This document shows, in pieces, positions 8,209-17,993 of a DNA stretch of 34,921 bases. Each line of letters starts with the position of its first letter. Position 1 is the stretch's first letter. The stretch lies in assembly GCA_963789885.1 (NCBI GenBank), contig CAWBNB010000011.1, positions 1 to 34,921 of the forward strand. The letters are read 5' to 3'. Position numbers and translations under genes: made by a program. Source of the stretch: DATEDA01 sp963789885. GTDB lineage: Bacteria > Pseudomonadota > Gammaproteobacteria > Burkholderiales > SG8-39. A model generated the notes under the pieces. The model did no database searches and had not been told where the DNA came from. It was given only the letters and a program-made list of their open reading frames with translations.

Positions 8209-9679
8209 TCACCGCCCTTTGAGTCGGTTCAGGAGCTCTCGCACCAGCCGGATAGGGCGCGGACCATCGCCACGAGCGGGAGTTGAGCACGCCCCGCGAT
8301 TCCTCCTCCAGTCGGCTAACCATCGACTGCACCCGGATCAGTTCCTCGGTCAATCGCCATAGCAACGGATTGTTGTCGTCGAGCCGGGCGAGCGACTCTC
8401 CCACGAATTCCACCTGCGACTGATCCCAGGCCATGCGGTCGCTCTGGGTGACTGTGTTGCGGCCTTCGCGAATCGATATGCCCGCGAGCTCGACGTCGAT
8501 CGTGTCGACAATCGTCTCGCCGCGGGTGAGGAGTTGCATGAGGAGGAAATAGTCCTCCATGTACTCGCCGAGCGCCGCGACGTCGCGGGTCCGCTCCCGC
8601 AAAACATGCAAGGGAAGCACCATGCTGCAGATCGGCGTGGGATTCTCTGCGCCGAGCGCCGACAGGACTCTGCCCGCCGGAAACAGCGGTCCTGGCTCCG
8701 AGCGAACTGCCTCTCCATCGCGGTCTCCGTTGTCCAGGCTTCGTGGAACGTACGGGAGTGCCCGACCACGAGCTGCGGCTCCCCTGGTCGCACCATTCTG
8801 GCGACACTTCGAAGAGCGCCCTCCCGAAGATAGTCGTCGTCGTCGACGTACCAGACGAAGTCCGTTTCTTCCGCCCGAAGGACGCCGAGGAGGAGGTCGA
8901 TTCTGGAAAGGCGCTTTTCGCGCACAGGAAGCACTGCGCCCGAGAGATCGATCCCGGGGAGCATTTCTCGAAGCCTGTTGCATTCCGCTTCCAGGCCCGG
9001 GCCGGCGATATCCGTCACCAGCCGTACTGACGTCTCGAGCATGTCCCGGGAATCGTCGATCTCGCGGGCGAAGGACCTCATCGCGCGGCAAGAAGGCCCG
9101 GTCGATCGAGCTGCGTCCGGCATGCGATCAGGAGGGAGGGGTTGGGCCGGGATCTCGTTAGGCGCACGATCGAAGAGCTCCAGCAGCTCGGTCGCCTTCT
9201 CCAGCGAAGGCGGCGGGACTTCAATCGGTCGGATGAAGCGTAAACAGGCGATCATCGACGACCGGCAGTAGACCGACTCGCAGACAGGCGACAGAGACTG
9301 TCGCGCCCCAGTGCATGCGTCGAAGGCAATGGGCCAATCGACGCCGTGTCGGCGCAAGGCGGAAACATCGACGAGCGCTGCAGCGTTGCCTACGGCAAGG
9401 ACCGGTCTCGGCCCGCCCGTCCGATGCAGCCCCTGCTTCCGTGCGTCCCTGAAGCGCACGCACGGTCGTCCTGCAGTCGGGAAGCAGGCCCGAGTTCCCA
9501 CAGACACCCCAGTTCGGGAAGCTGCGGTCCAGTTCACTCACCAGAACCGGTAGTCGGCGCTCAAGGAGAGACGATCGCCACGCCCCGCTCGCTGCTATGA
9601 ATGCGACTTCCCGGCCCGGAGCGAGGCCATCGACGAGAAAAGGTCTCCCCGACGATGCTTCCGCGCCAGGATGCCCCAT
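8209..9679 (-). pseudogene. Glycosyltransferase family 2-like protein, broken by several frameshifts
   Basis: The start is ATG at 9679, overlapping the TGA of the FkbM scrap as TGATG. The N-terminal part reads GREVAFIAASGAWRSSLLE and then PNWGVCGNSGLLPD. A GT-A type segment follows: SRIDLLLGVLRAEETDFVW, then YVDDDDYLREGALRSVARM with an Asp-rich metal site, then VVGHSRTFHEAW. The C-terminal part holds ALGEYMEDYFLLMQLLTRG, RMAWDQSQVEFVGESLARLD, a short coiled stretch ending RGVLNSRSWRW, and finally IRLVRELLNRLKGR before TGA at 8209-8211. The frame changes near 9480, 9300, 9240, 8690 and 8250, in both directions. Corrected length is about 489 residues. It probably transfers a sugar to the growing glycan, and may be non-functional if the shifts are real. 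Confidence 0.65.
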
Positions 9680-9905
9680 CAACTCGCTTTCTGGGGGTAG
9701 AAGGAGGACGGAGAAGCCTCGAAGCGACGATTGGTGTCCTCGAACCCCTTCGTTCCTGGATCGAGTTCGGCTGCGAGCGCATCGAGGCACCATTGAACAT
9801 CCACGAGATCCTCGAGTGACTCACGATGGACGACAAGCAGTTCGGCCGCGCAATCAAGCATGCTATAGATCTCGAAGAGGCACGCGAGCTTCAGCAGTTG
9901 GGAAA
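9679..9905 (-). pseudogene. C-terminal scrap of an FkbM methyltransferase
   Basis: Reads LKLACLFEIYSMLDCAAEL, then VVHRESLEDLVDVQWCLDAL, then DTNRRFEASPSSFYPQKAS and TGA. This is nearly the same as the last ~85 residues of the complete protein at 11398-12480 (LVKLACLFEIYGMPDCAAEL... DTNRRFEASPASFYPKEAS). No methyltransferase core precedes it; the complete gene at 9932-11233 ends just upstream in another frame and belongs to a different FkbM subtype. Its stop overlaps the start of the glycosyltransferase, so an intact gene was probably once coupled there. Confidence 0.75.
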
Positions 9906-9931
9906 GAGTTCGAAAAGGATTGCCCCGGACG

Positions 9932-11233
9932 CTAGGCGTTGACGCGCTCGATCACCTGTGTGGCGCGCTCGGCGGGAATTGCGACGACGTTCGCCGACTG
10001 CGTGGCGTGGGAGCCATCTAGCGGGGCAAGTCGCCCCGTCGCGTCGTCGATTTGCCAGAGAGTGTAGCCGCTCTGTGCAAGGAGACCGCGAACTTCATCC
10101 GCGCTTGCACCACATCTGCGCAACGCAAGATCCAACAATTCGACGACGATGACCGGCCGGAATCGTGAAAGGGTGTCGCGGGCGCCGCGCAGGGCTCGCA
10201 ACTCCGCACCTTCGATGTCCATCTTTAGCACGTCGACGCGCGGCGGCGACCCTTTGCGCACCCACTCGTCGATCGTGGTCACCTGCACCTCCTCCACCGC
10301 TTCGACTACAACGCCCGCATAGGCAAAGCCTGCTCCGAGCGTGTTGTGCCCGCTGTGCAGCGCTTCGGCAACCCTCAAATCTGCGCGGCCCGGCACATCA
10401 GCCACGGCCTGCTGTAGCGTAATCACTTGGTCTAGATGGTTAAGTTCGATGTTCTTTCGAAGCAGATTAAACTCGCGCGAACTGGGTTCGAACGCGACAA
10501 CCCGTCCGGTGGAGCCCACCGCCACAGCTCCGGCGAGCGAAAAGATGCCGACATTGGCTCCCACGTCGAAAAAACACGCTCCATCTGACAAGAGTCGTTG
10601 TACGACGTGCATGGTGGAGGGCTCGTACCGACCCGAGAGATACATGGCTCGCCCAATCTCCGTGACGCGGTCGACCATAACCTGCAGGCCCCAGAGCCAA
10701 CGCATCGGACGCGGCCGGTCGAGTTGGGCAAGCTGTCGCGCCCGAATCTGCGTCTCGAGGGCCGTGAATGTGTGACCGTAATACCGCTCCCAGTTGGCCA
10801 TCGGCCCCGGCGCCATCTCAGACGGTGGATCGAGTGCCGCCGGCGAAGCGGGGGGGGCAGGAATATTCCCCCGATAGACCCGCGCAGACCAGATGGCAGC
10901 TTCCGAAGAACCCTGGTCCGACGCGTTGCGAATCACGAGGCTCGCGCAGCTCGAGAGAGGCCCGAACAAGAGGTCGATCACTCCAGGTCCTTGCTCGCTA
11001 CCCATGACCGTCTCCGCAAGGAACGTCGAGCCGTCCTTTGCCAGAGCACCAAAGCCTACGCGGCCCGAGAGGACCTCGGCGCGCATGCGCACGATCACCG
11101 GATCAGCGGCAAGATCCGCAGCGCTAAGGGCCGAGCTTTGCAGGGGGATCAACGCAGCGTAGTGCCACTGCCCCGGGGGTGTAATCACTTTGGTTCGCGC
11201 GGAAAGCTCCACCTTCGCGGACCCGTGTATCAC
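9932..11233 (-). CDS. FkbM family methyltransferase with N-terminal accessory domain
   Basis: Intact, 433 residues. Residues ~14-121 are the accessory domain (ITPPGQWHYAALIPL, LSGRVGFGALAKDGSTF, SLVIRNASDQGSS). Then comes a linker with GPMANWERYYG and the SAM-dependent FkbM fold: FFDVGANVGIFSLAG (SAM loop), VVAFEPSSREFNLLRKNIEL, HSGHNTLG, and VDVLKMDIEGAELRALRG. FkbM proteins O-methylate sugars or other hydroxyls using S-adenosylmethionine; here the target is probably a glycan residue. The architecture matches the gene at 12444-13910 through the whole length, so the two are paralogues. It is separated by 164 bases from the upstream gene, so it may have its own transcript start. Confidence 0.86.
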   Translation of the reverse strand: MIHGSAKVELSARTKVITPPGQWHYAALIPLQSSALSAADLAADPVIVRMRAEVLSGRVGFGALAKDGSTFLAETVMGSEQGPGVIDLLFGPLSSCASLVIRNASDQGSSEAAIWSARVYRGNIPAPPASPAALDPPSEMAPGPMANWERYYGHTFTALETQIRARQLAQLDRPRPMRWLWGLQVMVDRVTEIGRAMYLSGRYEPSTMHVVQRLLSDGACFFDVGANVGIFSLAGAVAVGSTGRVVAFEPSSREFNLLRKNIELNHLDQVITLQQAVADVPGRADLRVAEALHSGHNTLGAGFAYAGVVVEAVEEVQVTTIDEWVRKGSPPRVDVLKMDIEGAELRALRGARDTLSRFRPVIVVELLDLALRRCGASADEVRGLLAQSGYTLWQIDDATGRLAPLDGSHATQSANVVAIPAERATQVIERVNA

Positions 11234-11397
11234 AAGGCTCTCTAAGCGCGAAGGCGCCGCCGACTTCTCCCCCGAGAAATCGATGTGCCTGCGAATCGAC
11301 CATCTTCATCCAATCAGTGACATGAGTCGCGATTTGCGCAGTGGCGAGAATGATGCGCCGATGACACGTCGCACGTTACGGCCGTCTCTCGCATACC
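11234..11397. other. Gap inside the minus-strand methyltransferase run
   Basis: 164 bases with no recognised coding sequence. No clear promoter for the downstream gene was seen on the minus strand. Confidence 0.4.
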
Positions 11398-12480
11398 TCA
11401 TATTGTCCTTTCACTCGAGCTCGAAGCCCCGGCGGCATCATCCGCACTCGCTTCCTTCGGATAGAAGGATGCGGGCGAAGCCTCGAAGCGGCGGTTGGTA
11501 TCGACAAAGTCCTTGGTGCCGGGATCGGCTTCCACAGCCAGCGTGTCGAGGCACCACTGCACGTCCACCACCTGATCCATACGCTCTCGATGCACGACGA
11601 AGAGCTCCGCCGCGCAGTCGGGCATGCCGTAGATCTCGAACAGGCACGCGAGCTTCACGAGCTTGTCGGGCGACAGCTCGATCTTCCAATCTACCTCGTA
11701 GTTTGGCGCCGCCGCGTCGCGCAGATAGAGCGCATCGCCCCACAGCACTTGCCCCATGACCGTCTGGCCGGCGATAGGGTAGACGAAGCGGCCGGGCAGG
11801 CATTCCCGCGTATAGCGATAGACCTCGAGGTCAAAGAGCGTGAAGCCGAGCGATCGCAGCTCGCGGTCGATGTTCGAGAAGATGTTCGAGTGCGGATGAA
11901 CAAGCCCGTGGAACTGGCACTCGACGAACAGGCCCAGCACGTCTCGCTTCATCAGGACGTCGCGCGCGCCCACGATCACCTCGTAGTCGTGCCCGTCCGT
12001 GTCGATCTTAATGAAATCGACGATGGCGTCCGGACGCTCAGCGAAGAATCGGTCCAGCGACGTCCGCTTGCTGGTGACGACTGGCGCCACGGCGCCCTCG
12101 CTGTACATTACCTCCGGCGTCAGGCGGGCGAGCCGCTGCGCCTTCGCCGCGCTGGTGCGCTTGAACGGCGTGTCGCCGAGAGCTGCGTGTGGCCCTTCGC
12201 GCTCGCTCGATGGCAACAGCTGGTCGTAGTCGTCAGCACCCACGAAATAGTCGAAGTAGTGCACGCCACTCCCCGTTTCCTGCGCGTTGAGGCGCTCGCA
12301 TTCGTTCATGAGCGGCTCGAACGCGAAGGCAGCAAGATCGGGACGAAAGACGTTCCAGTGACCGTCGATGCCGCCGCTTGCGCCCACGTCCACGACCGTG
12401 AAGAGGCGATCTCTGAAGATCAGGTTGCGAACGAGGCTAGTCGTCAGTCGGGGCTGGTACAGCACGCGGGGCGTGCCCAT
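11398..12480 (-). CDS. FkbM family methyltransferase with C-terminal extension
   Basis: Intact, 360 residues, without the accessory domain. The SAM loop is TVVDVGASGGIDGHW near residue 30, followed by AFAFEPLMNECERLNAQE and IVDFIKIDTDGHDYEVIVGA with the acidic FkbM motif. The C-terminal ~85 residues (KLACLFEIYGMPDCAAELF through DTNRRFEASPASFYPKEAS) lie beyond the methyltransferase core and are found again as a loose scrap at 9679-9905. The ATG at 12480 overlaps the upstream gene by 37 bases, which suggests translational coupling. Predicted to methylate a sugar hydroxyl; the acceptor is unknown. Confidence 0.86.
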   Translation of the reverse strand: MGTPRVLYQPRLTTSLVRNLIFRDRLFTVVDVGASGGIDGHWNVFRPDLAAFAFEPLMNECERLNAQETGSGVHYFDYFVGADDYDQLLPSSEREGPHAALGDTPFKRTSAAKAQRLARLTPEVMYSEGAVAPVVTSKRTSLDRFFAERPDAIVDFIKIDTDGHDYEVIVGARDVLMKRDVLGLFVECQFHGLVHPHSNIFSNIDRELRSLGFTLFDLEVYRYTRECLPGRFVYPIAGQTVMGQVLWGDALYLRDAAAPNYEVDWKIELSPDKLVKLACLFEIYGMPDCAAELFVVHRERMDQVVDVQWCLDTLAVEADPGTKDFVDTNRRFEASPASFYPKEASADDAAGASSSSERTI

Positions 12481-13910
12481 TGTTGTCCTCTGATTCGTCG
12501 CTTGAGAGATGATGGAGCCCGGCGCTGGGGCGACCGATCCAACCGCGCGATGACGTCGGTCACACGATCGTTTGGTGCCGCGAGAACATTCGCCGAGAAA
12601 TCGTCCGGCAGCGTATGCAGGCGGCTGGCGTGTCCCGTCGCGTCGTCGATCGACAGGAGCGAATTGTCGCGCTCATCGAGAAACGTGCGCACCTCGTCGG
12701 CGCTACTGCCTGCCTTCCTCAGCGCCCGGTCGAAAATTTCGAGAATCAGCAGCGGGCGGGTCTTGGCGAGCAGGGAGCGCGTGCCCCGGAGGGCCATCAT
12801 TTCGGAGCCCTCGATATCGAGCTTCACTAGATCCACTCGCGGCAGGCGGTTATCCAGGACGTAGGCATCGAGGGTGGTCATCGAAACCCGCTCGGGACTC
12901 ACGCTTCGCACGCGCCATAGGCGAAGGCTAGGCGAAAGGGTGTTGTGCCCGCTGTGAACGCTCTCAGCTATGTGGAGCTCCGCCACACCGATCTTGTCGC
13001 CCACTGCCCGCTGGACCGTCCTGACGTTCGTCAGCCGATTGAGATCGACGTTCTTTCTGAGCAGCGCGTACTCGCGCGGGCTAGGCTCGAACGCCACGAC
13101 ACGCCCGTCCTCGCCCACGCGGCGCGTCGCCGCGAGCGCGAAGAGGCCCGCATTGGCCCCCACGTCGAAGACGCAGCCGCCAGAATCAAGCAGGCGACCC
13201 ATGACGTACATCGTCGTCGGCTCGTATCGCCCCGAGAGGTACACGGCCCGGCCCATTTCCGTGCTCGGATCGACCATGACCGAAAGGCCCCAGAGCCATC
13301 GCATCGCCCTAGGCTCACCCATCTCGTCGAGCTGACGCATCCCGAGCTGCACGTCGATATCGTCGAAGATCCTGCCGTAGAAGCGGCTCCAGTTCGCCAT
13401 CGGTCCGTCCGAAATGCCGCGCGGCCCATCGAGAACCACCGGCGGTGGCGGCAGGCGGGAAACGCTCACCCGGAAAGCCCGGATCCCGAAGACGTTCGTC
13501 CGCGAAGCCCCCTGGGCGGACACGTTCCGGAACACAAGTCCCCCGCAGTGTTCGAGTCTGCCCGGCTGCAGCCGCACCGTGTGGCGGCCCTGGGCGACGC
13601 GCGCGACTACCTCGGTCGCGAAGGTCAATCCGTCGCGCGCGACGACACCGATGCCGACCTCGCCAGCGCTCACCTCGATGTCCACCTCGACGACAACCTG
13701 ATCGTCGCCGAGTGACGGCAGCGAATCGCGGTCGGGGCCAAGGACAGGTACGATAGCCGCATAGTGCCATTGACCCGGAGGCGTCTGCAGTTCGACCCCC
13801 CCGCCACCAGGCCGAGAACCGCCCGCCTGCTGGACAAGGCCCGCGAACGGGAAGACATCCTGAAGAGCCTCCCCCACCGTAAGGCTTGGACCGCCGAATT
13901 CCGCCGTCAT
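12444..13910 (-). CDS. FkbM family methyltransferase with N-terminal accessory domain
   Basis: Starts at ATG 13910, overlapping the upstream TGA as ATGA. The open frame extends further upstream but there only shadows the previous gene. The protein has 488 residues. Accessory domain at ~39-149: LQTPPGQWHYAAIVPV, SAGEVGIGVVARDGLTF, GLVFRNVSAQGAS. Methyltransferase core: CVFDVGANAGLFALAATRRV, VVAFEPSPREYALLRKNVDL, ESVHSGHNTLSPS, VDLVKLDIEGSEMMALRG. It shares GPMANW-x-R-x-YG, MRWLWGL and YLSGRYEP-(S/T)-TM blocks with the gene at 9932-11233, so they are duplicates of one two-domain protein. Probably O-methylates a glycan residue. Confidence 0.86.
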   Translation of the reverse strand: MTAEFGGPSLTVGEALQDVFPFAGLVQQAGGSRPGGGGVELQTPPGQWHYAAIVPVLGPDRDSLPSLGDDQVVVEVDIEVSAGEVGIGVVARDGLTFATEVVARVAQGRHTVRLQPGRLEHCGGLVFRNVSAQGASRTNVFGIRAFRVSVSRLPPPPVVLDGPRGISDGPMANWSRFYGRIFDDIDVQLGMRQLDEMGEPRAMRWLWGLSVMVDPSTEMGRAVYLSGRYEPTTMYVMGRLLDSGGCVFDVGANAGLFALAATRRVGEDGRVVAFEPSPREYALLRKNVDLNRLTNVRTVQRAVGDKIGVAELHIAESVHSGHNTLSPSLRLWRVRSVSPERVSMTTLDAYVLDNRLPRVDLVKLDIEGSEMMALRGTRSLLAKTRPLLILEIFDRALRKAGSSADEVRTFLDERDNSLLSIDDATGHASRLHTLPDDFSANVLAAPNDRVTDVIARLDRSPQRRAPSSLKRRIRGQQWARPACCTSPD

Positions 13911-15097
13911 CCGAGGAGCTCGACCAGCGCCGGGCTGTCGACGAGCCGCCGCGAGGCGACGAGGATGCATCGCAGGTTGTGCCCGTCGCGAGCGTACGCC
14001 ATGTCGTCGCGCCAGCGAGCGGGGAAGTCCTCGTGTTCGGGAGGATGGCGTACGCCATACACGAACGGGAATCCCGCGCGGTTGAGGGCCATCGCGACGA
14101 ACGCTGGGCTCGGGCGGCACGCCAGTCCGGCCAAGGCCTGGTTGGCCGACTTGTCCTCGTCCACCAGCACCATCACCGGGCGCGACGAATCGCAAACAAT
14201 TGTCTCTAGGACCATGAGCTCGTCGCAGACCGCTTCGAGGCGACGGAGCGCCGCGACCGGGCTGTCGAGGTGATAGAGCAGGCCATAGCAGTGGACGATG
14301 TCGAACCGTCCGAGCGTCCTAAAGTCGAACTCCTGCACGTCGCCGACCACGCCGGTCACGTGCGGGTAGCGCTTGGCCATCTGCTCGATGTTCTCGCGCC
14401 GGCCGTCGACGCCTACCACTTGACATCCCTGGCGCGCATAGAAGGCGGCAAAATGCCCCACCCCGCATCCGGCATCGAGCACGCGTTTCCCCGCCAGGGG
14501 CAGCGCCAACGAATCCAAGTGCGCAAGGCGCGCGCGATTGATGGTGGTCGCCAGATCGTCGTTGAAGACGTGTCCCTCCGCAAAAGCCGGGGGCGACTCC
14601 GCCGAGATGTCGCGCTTGGAAACGCTGACTAGATAAGTAGCCTGCGCGTCCTCGGGCGACAGTACTTCGATCGAATGGACGACCACCTCCGAGCTGCGCC
14701 CGTCGGTGGCCGTATTGCGGATTACGAGATCTCCACACTCATTCCAGTTCTCGATGCGCACGTTCACCGCGCGGGGGCGCTCGGTCGGGCCGGCCTCGGT
14801 CTCATTCAGGAACACCTGCGTGCCCGCGCGCAGGCAGCCGACGCCGACTCGGCCAAAGCGCACGCTCACAATGACGCGCACGACTGCGGGGGCCTCATCA
14901 TTGGCTTCGCTTGCGCGCACCGCATTGCGTGCGAAGGTTGCGGCATACTGCCAGCAGCCCTCCGGGGTCCTAACTCGCACGCCCTCGACCTCAGGGCGGA
15001 CCAAGCCCCCTGCGCTTTGGACACCCTCGAGCCGATATCCTGTCTGCGCGGCGCGAGGGCGCGAAACAGTGTCACGCTGCATTGCCGTTTGCCTCAT
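13907..15097 (-). CDS. Class I SAM-dependent methyltransferase with N-terminal accessory domain
   Basis: Intact, 396 residues. Residues ~39-147 are the accessory domain (VRTPEGCWQYAATFA, FGRVGVGCLRAGTQVFLNE, DLVIRNTATDGRSSE). The second half is a class I methyltransferase: KRVLDAGCGVGHFAAFYARQG (SAM loop), VVGVDGRRENIEQMAKRYP, and DIVHCYGLLYHLDSPVAALR. It is not FkbM-like, so the accessory domain is joined to a different enzyme here. It is the first gene of the minus-strand run. A second ATG five codons in could be the true start. The region 15098-15283 upstream is divergent and must hold the promoters, but I see no clear boxes. Confidence 0.84.
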   Translation of the reverse strand: MRQTAMQRDTVSRPRAAQTGYRLEGVQSAGGLVRPEVEGVRVRTPEGCWQYAATFARNAVRASEANDEAPAVVRVIVSVRFGRVGVGCLRAGTQVFLNETEAGPTERPRAVNVRIENWNECGDLVIRNTATDGRSSEVVVHSIEVLSPEDAQATYLVSVSKRDISAESPPAFAEGHVFNDDLATTINRARLAHLDSLALPLAGKRVLDAGCGVGHFAAFYARQGCQVVGVDGRRENIEQMAKRYPHVTGVVGDVQEFDFRTLGRFDIVHCYGLLYHLDSPVAALRRLEAVCDELMVLETIVCDSSRPVMVLVDEDKSANQALAGLACRPSPAFVAMALNRAGFPFVYGVRHPPEHEDFPARWRDDMAYARDGHNLRCILVASRRLVDSPALVELLG

Positions 15098-15283
15098 TGC
15101 TCGGGAGAGTTGCTCAGCCGGCTCATTGCATACCAGTGTCTTAACCCGTCCTCAAATTGCCGGTGTATCAACGAAGTCTACTGCGGCCGCGCGGAAACCT
15201 CTATGCTCTCGCGTCATTGCACGCATCGGTCCTTCGTCACGGGGGAGTGCCCCGAAGCGCTATTCACCAGATAAGCCACTCAC
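15098..15283. other. Divergent intergenic region
   Basis: Separates the minus-strand methyltransferase run from the plus-strand gene at 15284 and so should carry promoters in both directions. No exact TATAAT or good -35/-10 pair was found by eye. Confidence 0.4.
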
Positions 15284-16390
15284 ATGACCTCAGCTTTTGA
15301 CGCGTATCTGGAAACGCTTCGCCAGAAGTGGACCGAGTTGCCCGCCGGGTCGGACGGAGCGGAATGCCGCACTTCTCCCGGTCTTCTTTCCTTCGCTGAC
15401 TCGCAGCTGTGCGACTACTGGGATAGTCAATTCGCGGCTGGCGAGGACCTACGCGGATGGTACCGAACGCTATATCGGGACTCATTTCGCGGCAAGCGCG
15501 TTCTCGAAATCGGCTCTGGCATGGGGTTCGACGGAATCAATTTTCTACAGCAGGGCACAGACTGGACGTTCTGCGATATCACGGCTGAGAACCTGCGTCT
15601 AGTGAGCCGGGTTGCGAACATCAAGGGGCTGAGTCACTACCGAACGTCCTTGATCGACGGCATCGAGTCCATTCGTAGTCTTCCTTCTGGCTATGACTTC
15701 GTTTGGGCGAACGGCTCACTCATCCACTTGCCGTTTGACCTTGCCCGGGAGGAGTCGCTGGCGATCCTTGAGCATCTGAGGCCCGGCGGGCGATGGATCG
15801 AGCTCGCGTATCCAAGAGAACGCTGGCTCCGGGAAGGCGCGCCTCCGTTCACCGAGTGGGGAAAGATGACCGACGGCGAGCTTACGCCGTGGGTGGAATG
15901 GTACGACCTGGAAAAGCTGCGGCGCCGGCTCGCTCCCGGGACCTTCGTACCAGTGCTCGACTTCTGCTTCGCCTCGCAACAATACATCTGGCTCGATCTT
16001 TCGTACTCCGGCACGTCTTCATCGCGCGAAGCGACCGCTGAGTCGCTACCCTCGCCCGGCAAGGTGGAGACGCCGGCCGGGGTCTGGCACTACGCTCAGG
16101 TCGTCGATCTCTCCGAACCCCTGTCCCGACTCGACGCCGGGGACGAGCCCGTGGCTTTGGATGTCGAATGCCGCGTCCTTCGGGGGTCCGTGGGCTTCGC
16201 CTTGGCGACGGAGAACGGCAGGCAGTTCGTTTCCCGGGAAGCGATCGTCGACGCTCGGGAGTTTCCCCACGTCTTCACGCTCACCGCCCGCCCGGGACAC
16301 GCGCCTCGCACGCTCGTCATGCGAAACGTGTCACGGATCGGGTCGAGTCTCGCGCTGGTCGAAACCCTTTCGATTCGTCCGTCGGGCTGA
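15284..16390 (+). CDS. Class I SAM-dependent methyltransferase with C-terminal accessory domain
   Basis: Intact, 368 residues. The catalytic half comes first: KRVLEIGSGMGFDGINFLQQ (SAM loop, about residue 72), WTFCDITAENLRLV, YDFVWANGSLIHLP, and LRPGGRWIELAYPRERW. Residues ~260-365 are the accessory domain (VETPAGVWHYAQVVDL, LRGSVGFALATENGRQFVSRE, TLVMRNVSRIGSS). Here the domain is at the C-terminus, opposite to the FkbM proteins. There is no strong ribosome binding site before the ATG. It is separated by 189 bases, including a promoter, from the dehydrogenase gene downstream, so it may be transcribed alone. Confidence 0.84.
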   Translation: MTSAFDAYLETLRQKWTELPAGSDGAECRTSPGLLSFADSQLCDYWDSQFAAGEDLRGWYRTLYRDSFRGKRVLEIGSGMGFDGINFLQQGTDWTFCDITAENLRLVSRVANIKGLSHYRTSLIDGIESIRSLPSGYDFVWANGSLIHLPFDLAREESLAILEHLRPGGRWIELAYPRERWLREGAPPFTEWGKMTDGELTPWVEWYDLEKLRRRLAPGTFVPVLDFCFASQQYIWLDLSYSGTSSSREATAESLPSPGKVETPAGVWHYAQVVDLSEPLSRLDAGDEPVALDVECRVLRGSVGFALATENGRQFVSREAIVDAREFPHVFTLTARPGHAPRTLVMRNVSRIGSSLALVETLSIRPSG

Positions 16391-16437
16391 GCGCCGGACC
16401 GGGCGGCGGGAGCCTTCGCCGAAGCGCATCCGTTTCT

Positions 16438-16466
16438 TTGTGCGGCGCAAGCTGCCCACGTATAAT
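16438..16466 (+). promoter_or_regulatory. Sigma-70 type promoter of the dehydrogenase operon
   Basis: TTGTGC at 16438-16443, a 17-base spacer, and a perfect TATAAT at 16461-16466. Expected start is about 16473, leaving a ~107-base leader before the ATG at 16580. GGGGGACC lies just upstream of the ATG as a possible ribosome binding site. This is the best promoter in the window. Confidence 0.6.
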
Positions 16467-16579
16467 TCCACGTTGTCCGGATCGGACCATCGCCGTTCGA
16501 TCCCCTCCCCGCCCCGTCCCGGCCTGCGGACGCGTGGGATCGAGGCTTTGAATGTCAACAAACACAGGGGGACCTTGGA

Positions 16580-17946
16580 ATGCGCGTTTCGGTCATTGGC
16601 TTGGGCAAGCTGGGCTCCCCGCTCGCCGCCGTCCTGGCGAGCAAGGGCCATGAAGTCATCGGCGTCGATCTGAATCCGGAGTTCGTGCGCTTGCTGAACG
16701 AGGGGCGCGCGCCGGTGCAGGAGCCACGCCTGCAGGAGCTGATCGACGCGAGCCAGGGTCGCCTGCGGGCCACGGTGGACGTCGAGGAGGCGACGCTCCA
16801 GAGCGAGATCAGCTTCGTCATCGTCCCGACGCCGAGCGACGCCAAGGGCGCCTTCACGAACAAGTACGTCATCGAGGCGGTCACCGCCATCGGCAAGGCC
16901 CTGCGGAAGATGGATTCGTACCACGTCGTCAACATCACGAGCACGGTGATGCCGGGCTCGATGGGCGGCGAGATCCGCCGGGCACTCGAGAGCGCCTCGG
17001 GGCGCATCGTCGGTAAGGACCTCGGCCTCTGCTACAACCCAGAGTTCATCGCGCTGGGCAGCGTGATCCGCGACATGCTTCTCCCAGATGCGATCCTCAT
17101 CGGTGAATCAGACACCCGGGCAGGTGACCTACTCGAGAGCATCTACCGCACGAGCTGCGAAAACAATCCGCCAGTCCAGCGGATGAATTTCGTTAATGCC
17201 GAACTTACTAAGATCTCGGTCAACACCTTCGTAACGACGAAGATCTCGTACGCCAACATGCTTGCCGACATCTGTGACCGTTTGCCGGGCGCGGACGTCG
17301 ATGTCGTGACGAACGCGGTCGGGATGGACAGTCGAATCGGACGCAAGTACCTCAAGGGCGCCCTCGGGTACGGCGGCCCGTGCTTCCCCCGCGACAACGT
17401 CGCTTTCGGGCACTCTCGCCCGCTCCGTCGGCGCGCGGGCCGATGTCGCAGAGGCGACCGACCGCATCAACCGCTACCAGATCGATCGCCTGGTGTCCGC
17501 TGTCGCCTCGCGCCTGAACCGCGGCGCAAGAGTCGGCATCCTCGGCCTCTCGTACAAACCGGAGACCGGCGTCATCGAGGAGAGTCAGGGCGTCATGCTC
17601 GCGGCGTCGCCTCGCCGACCAGGGTTTCCGCGTGAGCATCTACGACCCGCTCGCGCTGCCGGCCGCATCGGCCGTGCTTGGCAGACAAGGCAACGTGGCC
17701 GAGTCGGCCGAAGCCTGCGTCGCTTCCAGTGACCTCGTGGTGATCACGACGCCCTGGCCGCAGTTCCGCAGCATTCCAGCCGCGGCTTTCGCGCCGAACG
17801 GCGGCAACCGGCTGGTGGTGATCGACTGCTGGCGCGTGCTGCCCCCGGGCGAGCATCAGTCCGCTGCGAAGGTCATATACCTCGGCTTCGGCGACCATCG
17901 CGTCGAAGTGCAGGACGCCGCCCCAGCGCAGGTGAGGTCGCTTTAG
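16580..17946 (+). CDS. UDP-glucose/GDP-mannose dehydrogenase family protein (two frameshifts)
   Basis: Four-electron NAD-dependent oxidation of a nucleotide sugar to its uronic acid. The N-terminus has the Rossmann loop VIGLGKLGSPLAAVLASKGH and GVDLNPEFV. The centre has VPTPSD, NITSTVMPGSMG, YNPEFIALG and KISVNTFVTTKISYAN. The catalytic cysteine is in LGYGGPCFPRDN. The C-terminal domain has VGILGLSYKPETGVIEES, VSIYDPLA and VVITTPWPQF. One extra base near 17410 and one near 17610 break the frame. The corrected protein is about 454 residues and otherwise complete, so sequence error is likely. UDP-glucose is the natural guess because a UDP-glucuronate epimerase is present, but the next gene works on GDP-mannose, so GDP-mannose or another substrate remains possible. 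Confidence 0.82.
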
Positions 17947-17993
17947 GACGCAACGCGCCTGCTTCCCGCATTCCCTTCAGAACACGAGTTGAG

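Noticed and set aside
11590..12864. Plus-strand open frame opposite the FkbM genes
   Set aside because: No recognisable motifs; the minus-strand FkbM frames are intact and conserved.
13911..14195. 95-codon N-terminal extension of the FkbM gene that starts at 13910
   Set aside because: It is Arg/Gly/Pro-rich and lies entirely inside the upstream methyltransferase gene; the ATGA overlap at 13907-13910 gives a better start.
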